Shown: positions 41,682 through 52,041 of the stretch, in pieces
Layout: every line of letters begins with the position of its first letter
Position numbering within the stretch: the first letter of the stretch is position 1
NCBI RefSeq assembly: GCF_009870125.1
Contig: NC_046679.1
Span: 6,882,001-6,946,000 of the forward strand
Length of the DNA stretch: 64,000 bases
Direction: 5' to 3'
From: Drosophila pseudoobscura
Lineage: Eukaryota > Arthropoda > Insecta > Diptera > Drosophilidae
Position numbers and translations under genes: made by a program
Notes under the pieces: model-generated
Database searches by the model: none
The model's input: the letters and a program-made list of their open reading frames with translations, nothing else
What the model was told of the DNA's origin: nothing

Positions 41682-41828
41682 TTAACCCACCTAAACCCCT
41701 CTATTTAAATAGGGAACAACTTACGTTGAACAGCGGAGGATAATACTGTTAATAATTAATGGTGTAGGTCCTTCCTATCCCACATCTTTACTTAAAAAAA
41801 GACCACGACATTTTTCACAGCGGGTTAA
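41682..41828. mobile_element. piggyBac-like MITE, copy 2 (147 bp)
   Basis: Bounded by TTAACCCAC and GCGGGTTAA. Its first ~28 bp match copy 1 (TTAACCCAC, then CCCCTCTATTTAAA), but the interior has diverged. The right flank (TTAATCGTTC) is the same as that of copy 1, which suggests the two arose by a local duplication or share an extended end. Confidence 0.55.
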
Positions 41829-43238
41829 TCGTTCACTGTCCAAATGTTTAGCTATTATTAGCTAAATAGAGCCCTCTGCACTAAATTTATTGAGGAATCA
41901 ATTTTTTACAAGATTGGCTAATTTTTTGCATGCCTTTCGGATTTTTTTTTATAAAATAAAGGTCAACAAAAAATGAAACGTACATATGGATAAGAAAATT
42001 CTCGCCCATGGACAGGTTCATCTATAAGCATGGAATTTGTATACCCCTCACTTTTGTTTCTTTTAATTGCAGCTTTGGATATATATGTACAAGCGTTTCA
42101 CGGTATCTAAAGTACTGCACAAAGTCCAAACATGCCGATAAGTTTAGCAAACGAGAAATTGTTAATATAGTGTGATTTTATTAAATGACGTCATATTCCC
42201 TGCATCAATAGTTTTATAAGTGAAGGAACGGCTTCACATACCTTATACTATGCCTATATGTAAATATTTGTCTGCTTGACCGCTGTTGTTGTACTAAGTT
42301 AATAGGTTTACATAGTTTTGGGCCCATATCCAAGGTCAGGCCGAGTGACATGCGACATTAAACGACCTAATTGGCCAGACGAGACGTGCCTAGAAGCAAA
42401 ACAAAATGTAAAAGTAAAGCAAATACATATAAAAACAACAACAAAAAAATAAAAACACTTTCGCGCTCGCGGCGGTAGTTGGAGCGTAGCAACAACAGTT
42501 AGCACAAACGAAAGTGAAAAGAGTTGAAAACCACATAGAAATTATAGGTGGAAGTGGCAGCGAAACGGGGAATGGTAATAGAATAGATCGATGTGGGATG
42601 AGCGTAGTTTCAATAACGCTGAATCATCAGTCGGGCAGAGGCCCAGCAGCTGGAATTTCGTGGCCTCTCTTCCTTTCGCTTTGACCAGGCCGATTAGTCA
42701 TTTTCAAGTGTGGCCCAGACAAAGGATTGGGATTTATCATCATATTTTTCTTTTTGGCGCGATGTCCAAATCGGGAACTGAGGGAGTGTGGCAAGTACCT
42801 GCCCGACCGATGAACAAGGGTTCAGGGGTTGAGATTGAGGCACAGGTCGGACGGAGCATGCAAAAACCAACCCTCGCGCCAAAAAAAGGGAAAAAAAGAA
42901 CGCACACAAACTGGAAAGAATGTGTGAAAGTTGCGGGATCCTTCCCCCCGCCTGATCACGACAACCCCCTGACGACTGATTACAGCCGCTGCGTCATTTC
43001 TCTTTGGAATGCAGGGCTAGAAAAAACACTCACACATGCGAGTGTGCGAGGCTTCCGTGTGTGTATTTGTATCTGTTCTATGTACGTGCTGGGGTCTACA
43101 GATGACTACTTTTCGCTACGCCGAAAGGAATGCAGCTTGTCAATGGAAAAACTCAAGCTGTTTTCGGTGTTATTACGCAGCTCGAAATTAGTGCACTGCC
43201 CACGTACTACGACGTCACGTAAGCAGCGGAAGACAACG

Positions 43239-43274
<36 letters not shown>

Positions 43275-44015
43275 GAATGAATGAAACTGTCGCACGCGCT
43301 GGCCATAAGGTTAAATGCTGCTGTTAATGTTAATGGGAGAGCAAGCAAAGGAGTGGAAGAGTGCCCCTACTCTGTGGATTTTTTGTATGAAAGACATTGT
43401 CGAGAAAATCTAAGTTTATTTCTGGAATAATCATTATTGTTTGTTGCTATTCGTGGTTGCTACTCACACTCCAGAGCGAAGGAGTGTGGCGACTGAGAGG
43501 GGTGGTAGGTAGCTGCTGACGTCACGTGCCTCTAATTAATAAATGAGCTCATTAAAGAATTCGTTCTCTTATTCTCTCTCATCTGCATCAGCTGGCTGGG
43601 TCTTTTTTTCCGCGCCCTGCGTTTGTGTGGGTGTGTGCAGTGTGCAATATGTGGATTCTGTTTGTGGCGGGTGCACTTCCCCCAGCTGTAAAACTTATCT
43701 AGGGTCGCCAGCTATATTTAGTGCGTGCACGCGTGGGGTGGTGTGTTTGTGTCTGTGTTTCGCCCTCGTCTTTGACATGCATCATAAATTCTGCCTTACC
43801 CCCCCGCCCCCCCACTACACAGACACACAGATGCAACCTGCCCCCATGTCATCCGCCCCCCTGCTCTTTCTCTCTCTCTTTACCTTTGCTGCGGCTTTTT
43901 CTTATTTCATTTTTTGAGGCATCTGTAAATTTTGCGCCAATTTCTGCGGCTGCGGCTGCTGGTGCCGCTGTTGCCCTCATCATCATCTCAGACAGAGACA
44001 GAGGAAAACAGCAAC

Positions 44016-44047
<32 letters not shown>

Positions 44048-47000
44048 TCATTGTGAATACCTGCCTGCTAGTAATTTTGAGCAAAAATGTATTTTGCGCC
44101 AAAAACCAAAACCTGAATCTGACACAGCCCGGTGCACGATACCCGGTGCATGGTGCCTGGCAGGGCCCCGGTGCCTGGTGCCCGGTGGCACTCTCTTCCC
44201 GTTTCCGCACTTGAAATACATCCACACCACATCCTTTAGCCCCATAGCCCCTGTCTCATCCTCACATTGGGACATCTTGTTGAGCTGCTGCTCAAGCTGG
44301 AACAAGTGCTTTGCTTTTTTTTTTGTTCTTTCCTTTCTTTCAGGTTTCATTTCTTGAGGAGCAGGAGGCACAGACGGCTCAAAGAGAATTCTCGTTTTTG
44401 AGCCGCCAAAAGTAACATCTGCTCCCCAAAAACCATAGACATGGTCCCAGGAATTGTCGTTGTTTCATTCCTTTTTGGCATTTGGTTTTTTGGCCTTGCC
44501 CTGCCTTAAAACAGAGCCAAGGGAAAAGGGTTGAGGCCATGCGGATTGTCCTAGGGAGTTTGGATTGCACTAAACCACAGAGTCACCAATCAATCGAAAG
44601 CCTTGGGGATAGGATTACATATAACCGTTCTTGAGTGTTCTTAAGGAAGGGGAAAATCACTGCTAATTGCTGGCATTGTTCCTTGATGGAGGTTTTGGAA
44701 GGGGCAAATAAATGGCATACTAGAATATATATTCCAAAGAAATCTTTAATGACCGTTTATATAATGTTCCGAACTATGTATGTATTTTTCGAAACGGATT
44801 ATATAATTTAAATGACGATTCTTTAACAAAAGAATTTACGTCTTATCTACAGTCAACGCCTATGATAAGGTCTGTTATTACCCTTAAGGTGCCTCTACAA
44901 TCTATCGGGTTTTCGAGCGCATTTGAACTTCGACTTTTCCTATCTGAATTTGCCGTTTGCCCTTGGCCGGTCACCCTACCCCTGGCTGGGCCGCCGAGCG
45001 CTAATTTGCTTCATTTATCTTTCCTGCTTTCGAACAGAACCGAAACCCACTGTCTCTGCACATCAGCAAAACAATTACTCTACGGGACTCTAAGGGGCCT
45101 TAATTGCAGCAGCACTCTCGTTTTGGTTCTGGTTCTGGTTCTGTTTCTGTTTCTGGTTGGAAGTTTCTCTCTTATCTGGCCACATAAATCTCACGCGCCT
45201 CCGATTGCAGCGGAAAGTGTCCCGTTCTAAGCATTGGCTCTGTCCAGCGCATAGATAAGAGCCGGCACCGCAATTAGGCTTCGTCGTAATAGAGGAGCGT
45301 ACGATATCTGAGGTCTCTCTCGGGGACTCTTTCTCCCCAAGGAGTCCAGTCCAGCAGCTGGCCGGTTTCGTGTGACCAACAGCAAAAGATCTGTTGACCA
45401 CTGTCCAAGCTCGTAATTCACAGTAGAAGAAGGTGAGTCTGAGGCTGAGGCTGATGGGAGGGTTGGGATGGGTTAGAGGATAGCGTTAACAAATCGCATG
45501 TGTGAATTATGTCCAAAGTGGGTCGCGGTCGCGGGCATAAATCAAATGAGCGGACTCCTCCAGTGGGTCACTTTGGCTATGCCTCGATGGCTATTGCATG
45601 CGGCACGCCAGTTGTAAGTTCTTCGATGCCCAAGACATAACACGACTCGACTTGACCCACTTGTATAAATCTTGCTGGGTGTGCTTCTCGGGCCGTTATT
45701 TTTCACACCCAAACCAAAACTGGTTGAGAATGCGAAAAAACAAGCGACAATTGTCGCTGCCACAAACGGAGGGGAGACTCCGCATGGAGTGGGTTTTGTA
45801 GTGGAGTCGCCGGGGCAGTCACTTGGAAAATGCCAAACAAAGGAAACCGACTGTGATACACCAGCATAATAATTGATCGCTGAGAGCTGCAGTGCTGGAG
45901 TGCCGGAGAGCGGCTTTCCAACTGGTTTTCCCACTCCACTGAATGGTTTTCCTTAATTTCCTACATTTTATCCAGTTTTTATTGCCCTCGTCTTGGACCG
46001 TTTTCCATTGTCTAAGATTTGTGCCTCTTTTCTTCTAGTTTCTCTTTGAATTTTTTTTTACCATTTCCCTCTCAGACAAAAGAGTTTCGTAAGCTGAAAG
46101 TTTTCCCCTATTTGAGGTTGCATTCGAATGAGTTATGGCCCGATCTTTTAGTGGTGGTGGTGGCTTCATTTCTTATGCATTTCGGATCAGATCCCAACAA
46201 GCTCCGAGGGAAGCCGAATGAGGGTAGGGGAAATGTGAATGGACTCTATTAATGTAATACGATATGCGGTGCATGAAAAATCAAATGAGCTGGTCTCCCC
46301 TCTCCCTCTCTCTCTCCCTCCTGGTCCTAGTCTGGTCATTTCACTCCGCCTGTCAGGGTTCCCGATGTTAATGTTGATGCATCTGTATTTGTATCTGTAT
46401 CTCGCGGTGCGCTAAGCTGACAGCATCTGGTCAAGATGGTCAGACGTTCGCCAAGCGAAACTATTTCTGGCATATTACATTTCTCGTACAACTTACATGG
46501 ATTTTGCATTTGATCGGACCGACGCGACGGCGCACGCGCCCTTATGCCGAGAGTGTGCACAGCTGCCCAAATATTTCGCCCTCGACTGTCAAACAAGTCG
46601 CTCAGCTGATCAGCTGCATTCCGCCTGCTCACTGTCTCCCTCCCACACACCCACCACACATCTAATTTTACACTCTTTACTTCTGCTCCCTGTCTCCCTC
46701 TGTTGGCCCCTGCTCCCATGACAGGGCCCTTTGTCTGTCGGCGGCTTGCATCATTTTTTCTGTTTATTTTTGTCGGCTGCTATTTTAGTTTACTTTTCCT
46801 CTTGGATTTTCATTAAATTTTCTTTGTTTTATTCCGTTGGGCTGCTTGTCGCATGCCACCACGCCCCTACATGGCTGATGTCATTTTTACGGCAAACCAA
46901 TGCACATGCACACATGCTATGCTACGTACATGTGTGCGTGTGCGTGTGCGTGTGCGCCGGTTGCATCTCTGAAAAGCAGCGGACGAGGCGTCGCGGCCGG

Positions 47001-48770
47001 CTTCCTGTCGAAATAATGAAAAATAAATAAAATGAAAATGAATATTGAGCCGACACTCTAATATAAATGGGATAAAGAGAGAGAGAGATAGAAACCACAT
47101 ATACTTCGGGAATTCAAATATAATTTGTATGTACTAACAATTTGGAAATCAGACGAATTAAAAGCTTACATGCATACATACATACATATGTAGGAATCTA
47201 CGAGTATTAATTACAATGGTTTGCGCTTTGTAAAGTTCAAGAGAGCAAATTAGAGGGGGCCAATTCAATAGCTATATATGGATAAGTCATCTTTTGGCAT
47301 TGCGTTTATCGCGTACACGCAGCGCTTTTTTCTATGTACATAAGACCCGGCTCTTGCCACGAATCGAGCAATATCTCAACGAAACGATCAAATTGCATGT
47401 AATTCAAGTGGCTGTTGACATATGTTTCTCAAACACGATAAGAGTGTGTTTATTTGATTGTTTTGTGCTCTACAAATGCTCCACCATCATGTCTATTATT
47501 TCCCAATTTGGACATGCAAAGAGTTGATGGTTGCCTTGCACATCCGTCATATTAAATTTCAAACTTCCCATTAAGTTTTTTCTGACATATAGATTATTTA
47601 TAGAGCTGCAGAGATATTTCAATTAACAGAGTCATTATGCAATCCATTGAATTATATCCCCGAGTTCAATGCTTGCCCTAGTTTACTGGACATATGGCCC
47701 CGCATTCATGTTCTTCGTCTTTTTCGATGGGCATTGGAACGTGCGCTGTATCCCGACGAATATTGAACGTAATGATATGTTATGATGGGGCGGCCGCTCC
47801 GCTTCGAGTGCCTCTGGGTGTTTGGCTGTCTGTCTGGCTGTCTGACTGTCTGTCTGTCCGTCGTGCTCTCGCTAATCGACTGATTTTTCTACCGTTAAGT
47901 GGTGTTAAGTGCTACCACAACGAAAGCCAAGTCAAAAAAAAATGGTCTTCTTATTAATGAGCTTGAATTTCATTGTGTGGCAGAGTTCTTCACACCGTTC
48001 GCATAATTAACCAGATGCTATCATTGACGTTTTTCGCTGATCTCTGCATTTTGGGTGATTCACAATTTTCTGAATTTCCGCTGGCAGCATAAACATAAAT
48101 GACATTCAATGTCCTCTCTCTCTCACGGAACATTAGCAGCTGATGACGTACTCCAAGTATGCGGGCTCTTCGGTAATGCTCCCGCTCCCCTGCCTGTGGA
48201 TAGTGAATCGTACTTTTTTTTTATTTTTGGAATTTGCTGTGGTATTGATTGATCTATGGGGGTGACTGGTTCAATGGGTCCATAAATTGAGCGGGGCCTT
48301 TTAACAAATGCACTTTTTATTGCCTATCTAAACGCTTTCTACAAGGAATCGATGAGATCGGGTCACTAATGTCACTTCTACTTCCGTGGAAAACAACATA
48401 AGAACTCAAGATGCATTCAAAAAATTCAGCCAAATCAAATACTCAGGATCACTAAGTCAAATATATAACTAACTTAGAACACGATCGTTTAAGATAGTAG
48501 TTTCATTCAAGAGCATAGATTGATCTGCAGGGCTACCTCCAGTACTCGAACTTTGTTTATTTCATTGCATTTCAATGTGCCTAGCCCAATACCCTAGAAA
48601 ACCCCTAATATTTATTATTGATAAATTCTAATAAACAGCCATTAACGTAAAACAAACGAAAGTTGATATTCTTATTTTGAAAATTCAATTTGAAATTCAG
48701 CCGAATTTCGAAATCGAAACATATCGCGCATAACAGCACACAATTGTTAACATAGCATTGGCGCAGATTT
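41829..48770. other. Intergenic region with no supported gene
   Basis: 41830-41960 is another diverged copy of the 160-bp repeat unit. Beyond it are simple repeats: (CT)n at 43242-43271, (GA)n at 44017-44047, GGTTCT at 45123-45146, GTGTGC at 46931-46956, TGTCTG at 47826-47860. A possible non-coding first exon ends near 45430 (AAG|GTGAGT after a leader-like stretch), but nothing downstream confirms it. The 229-codon frame at 42591-43280 ends in translated CT repeat and was not accepted. Confidence 0.45.
43242..43271. repeat. (CT)n microsatellite
   Basis: A perfect CT run of about 15 units; the mirrored (GA)n is at 44017-44047. Such tracts can be GAGA-factor or CLAMP sites, but nothing else here supports a promoter. 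Confidence 0.85.
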
Positions 48771-48894
48771 GTGGTATTTTTCGATATTTTTCAGAATTTA
48801 ATCGATAACAGCATCAATTTTATAATCAATAACAGCATCCATTTCAATTTCATATTCAATAACAGCATCGATTTAAATTTAATGAAAGCAACAT

Positions 48895-49075
48895 TTTGCA
48901 TACCCTGGGAAATGGATATTATAGAACTGAGAGAATGTTTGTCATCTAAGGCACCAATAAAGGCCAAAACTCAACGATATTTTGAAGGTTTTGGTCTACT
49001 TACAGAAACCAAGAATGGGTATCGGGATCGAGATATATTTACAAGACCCTAATCATATGCATTAATATGTCCAAA
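48895..49075 (-). repeat. Partial copy of the dispersed repeat
   Basis: GCATACCCTGGGAAATGGAT and the following ~45 bp, and again GGGTATCGGGATCGAGATAT, match 50505-50615 (and, in reverse complement, 6990-7105) with several differences and a ~50-bp insertion. The 93-codon plus frame across it is repeat, not a gene. Confidence 0.75.
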
Positions 49076-49229
49076 ACAAAACAATCTGAGATAATTTCTA
49101 TATTAATTACGTTTTAAAACAGCTTGGAAAACCAGTTTCTTCATAAATCAAAGAAATAGGGTATAGCTGGGCCCAAACTCCGATTGACCTGACATTTCAT
49201 ACTCACTTACCTTGCCACAGTTTTTTTGT

Positions 49230-49809
49230 TGACCTTTTTTGCTTAAACCTTGTTTTATACAATATACAACAAAAGAGAGTGCTTAAAAGTAGTCAGTCAG
49301 GTAGAAAATGTATTCATGAATGGCCTAAAATTATGTGGGCTGAGCTAATGGTTTTAGTTAGGCAGCATTATTCAACGGAATAAAGAAATTTAACAATTGG
49401 AACGATTTTTCTCTTACGTTTTATTACGTTTCATTTGTTTGACCTTTTTCGCTAAAACCTTTTTTTAAGCAAAATCCAATAAAAGCAAGTAATAAAAATA
49501 AGCCAGTCAATTAGAAAATAGATTCATCAATCGTATAAAATTATGATGGCATGGCTAAATGTTCCATATAGATAGTATTATTCAACGGAACAAAGAATAT
49601 GAGGAATTGGTGGTTTTTTTGAATCAAATTTGAATTCGCCGAAATTCGCCCCAATTCGCCGAAATTCGCCGCAGTTCGCCGCAATTCGCCGCAGTTCGCT
49701 TTAGCAACAATGAGTCCCATTCCATACACAATGTTGCGGCAACATTTACTTGACAACCGTGTTTTAGTCAAAATTCAATAAAAGCAAGGACTAAAAACTA
49801 ACCAATTGT
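49230..49809 (-). repeat. Tandem-like cluster of 160-bp units and a 10-bp array
   Basis: Three reverse-oriented copies of the ~160-bp unit (about 49235-49390, 49440-49600 and 49755 onward) separated by spacers. At 49631-49700 there are about seven tandem copies of a 10-bp AATTCGCCGC unit; the same decamer is present in about three copies at 7360-7392 and two at 50189-50214. Confidence 0.75.
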
Positions 49810-50990
49810 GTAGAAAATTGATTCATTAATCGTATAACATTATGTGGGCATAGATAAAGGCCCGGTTGACAACATTTAAGTCCTTGTCGCTCACATTCAA
49901 AAAAGTTCGATTTGGCGCGCACCACTCGGTATATTTTTGAAGTGAGACCGTATATACTGTAGAAACTGGTTTTCGCCGCGCTCCCATGTGGTGTTTTTAG
50001 TGCTAAATGGTATTTTTATCATCTATTAATTTAATTTTCAATTTTATATAAAAATCCAATAAATGCAAGTATTTTGAATAGGCCAATCATGTATAAAATT
50101 GATTCATCAATCGTATAAAATTGAGTGGGCATGGCTAAATGTTCCATATAGATAGTATTATTCAACGGAACAAAGAATATGAGAAATTTGAATTCGCCGC
50201 AGTTCGCCGCAATTCGCTTTAGCAACAATGAGTCTCATTCCATACACAAATGTTGCGCATTCCATATACAAAAGTTGCGGCAACATTTACTTGAAAACCG
50301 TTTTTTGGTCAAAATAAAATACATGAAGGTAATTATAAGAAGCAATCTTGTAGAAAATGCATTTATCTATGGGATAAAGCCAAGTGGGCAAATCTATATA
50401 GCTTGAAATATAGGCAATACCCGATTCGACGCAGTTTCGCTATTGCAGCAATGAGTCTCATTCCATACACAAACATGTTGCTAACTCCATGCACACATAC
50501 CCTGGGGGAAATGGATGTTATAGAATTGAGAAAATGTTTGTCTTCCAAGGCTCGGTAGGTATCAGGATCGAGATAAATATATTCAAGATACTTATAATGT
50601 ACTTGAATATGTCTAAAGAATATCAATTTGATTAAAGGTCTTTGTAAATTACGTTTGATCTACATATAAAATGACCGAAATAGGGTGCGCAAAGGCCTAT
50701 ACACGCATCACGTCTTTAAATACCAGCAACATTGCGACTGATTTTTGGTTGAACTATTTTGTTTAAACCTTTTTTTACAATAAATACAATAAAAGCAAGG
50801 ATTAAGAATACACCAGTTAAATAGAAAATTGATTCATCGATCGTATAAAATTATGTGGGCATGGCTAAATATTCTATAAAGCTAGGAATATTCGACGGAA
50901 AATCGAAAACGAGGAATATGTAAAATAGAACTTGAATTCATCAGTATATTTACGGTATATTTTGGTATATTTCTGAGGGTCAGACCGTAT
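49810..50990 (-). repeat. Complex dispersed repeat, copy 2 of the inverted pair
   Basis: Reverse complement of 6575-7800 over about 1.2 kb, with the same order of blocks: GTGCGCGCCAAATC-type segment with TATACC pair, 160-bp units, decamer tandem, the 87-codon block (50626-50363, identical translation) and a terminal TATACC array (50937-50988). One small difference is a repeated GTTGCGCATTCCATATACAA insertion near 50251-50280. Its outer end merges with the lsn promoter. Confidence 0.8.
50937..50990 (+). promoter_or_regulatory. lsn: Probable lsn core promoter (motif 6 array)
   Basis: Three to four copies of the GGTATATTT type lie 85-135 bp upstream of the lsn start codon, followed by CAGACCGTATATGTTATCAG. 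This is the TATA-less motif-6 promoter type expected for a housekeeping ESCRT gene. The array and the next ~20 bp also form the outer end of the inverted repeat and mirror the array facing CASK at 6.6 kb. Confidence 0.5.
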
Positions 50991-51072
50991 ATGTTATCAG
51001 CTGTTCTCTGTTTTGTTTTTCTTTCGTTGTCCAATTTTTAATTAAAAAAAAAAAACAAAAGAAAATTTAAGC

Positions 51073-51962
51073 ATGCGGCGCCGCGCGGGACTGGGCGCTA
51101 TTCAACAGCAAAAGCTAGCCGCCGAAAAGTACAAGGACAAAGGCACAGACCTGCAGGAATCGCAGCTGGAGCAAATGACAAAGCAAATGGATGTTTTCCG
51201 GCTCAAGCTAGAGGAGTTCGCAATGAAACACAAAGAGGACATTCGCAAGAACGCGCAGTTTCGCAAGCAATTCCAGGAAATGTGCGCTGCCATTGGCGTT
51301 GATCCGCTGGCCACGGGCAAGGGCTTCTGGAGCGTCCTGGGCATGGGCGACTTCTACTACGAATTGGGTGTTCAAGTGGTCGAGGTGTGCCTGGCGGCCA
51401 ACCACAAGACGGGCGGTCTGATGGAGCTGGACGAGCTGCGCCGGCGTCTGGTAGCGGCCCGTGGCCAGAGTGCAGTTCACCAGGAGATCACCAAAGAGGA
51501 CATACTGATGGCAGCCAAAAAGCTGAGCATTTTTGGAAATGGGTAACGTACCTCTAACTCAGATACCCATTCGTCCAGAACTGCTAACTTCCGATTTTAC
51601 TTTCAGTTTTGTTGTGCACAAGCTGGGCAAGGGCAAGTACATCGTTCAGTCCATTCCCGGGGAGCTGAGCATGGAGGAGACCAACATCTTGAATGCTGCA
51701 TCCAATACCGAACAGGGCTGCGTCACACAATCTCAGCTAATGCAGGACTTGGGGCAAGTCATTGAGCACTATCTAAAAGTTGTACAATTTAATTGCTTTC
51801 CTAATGTTGCTCCTCAGATGGACCGACTACCGGGCCAGGCAATCGCTGGACAAGGTCCTGGGTGAGGGCCTCTGCTGGATAGACAGGCAAGCGGACGAGG
51901 AGCCTGCCTATTGGTTCCCCAGCTTGTTTCCCGGTCGCAATGCTCAGGCTACTGCCTTGTAG
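51073..51962 (+). CDS. lsn: larsen / Vps22 (SNF8, EAP30), ESCRT-II subunit
   Basis: ESCRT-II core subunit that acts on endosomes in sorting ubiquitinated cargo into multivesicular bodies. Loss in flies causes tissue overgrowth through undegraded receptors. Exons 51073-51542, 51607-51753 and 51818-51962 give 253 residues, close to the ~258 of human SNF8. It begins MRRRAGLGAIQQQKLAAEKY, has an N-terminal helical hairpin, FYYELGVQVVEVC, and two winged-helix domains; the C-terminus is GEGLCWIDRQ...YWFPSLFPG as in SNF8. The second intron uses a GC donor (GG|GCAAGT, 51754) with a CAG acceptor at 51817; only this junction restores the conserved LGWTDYR frame. The gene ends 79 bp from the convergent coiled-coil gene. 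Confidence 0.95.
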
Positions 51963-52041
51963 CTTCGCCTTATTACAAACTACTAGTATTTATGCCATAA
52001 CTTAACTAATATACGTATATTTGTACAGTTTGCAAGCTATT

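Noticed and set aside
42591-43280. 229-codon plus-strand open frame
   Set aside because: It ends in translated (CT)n, has no recognisable domain or family composition, and overlaps open frames on the other strand; no splice or promoter context supports it.
45421-45440. Possible donor site (AAG|GTGAGT) ending a non-coding first exon
   Set aside because: No matching downstream exon or promoter motif could be found by eye, so no transcript is claimed.
48771-49052. 93-codon plus frame rich in Asn/Ile/Phe
   Set aside because: Its second half is a copy of the dispersed repeat (also at 50.5 kb and 7.0 kb), so it is repeat DNA.
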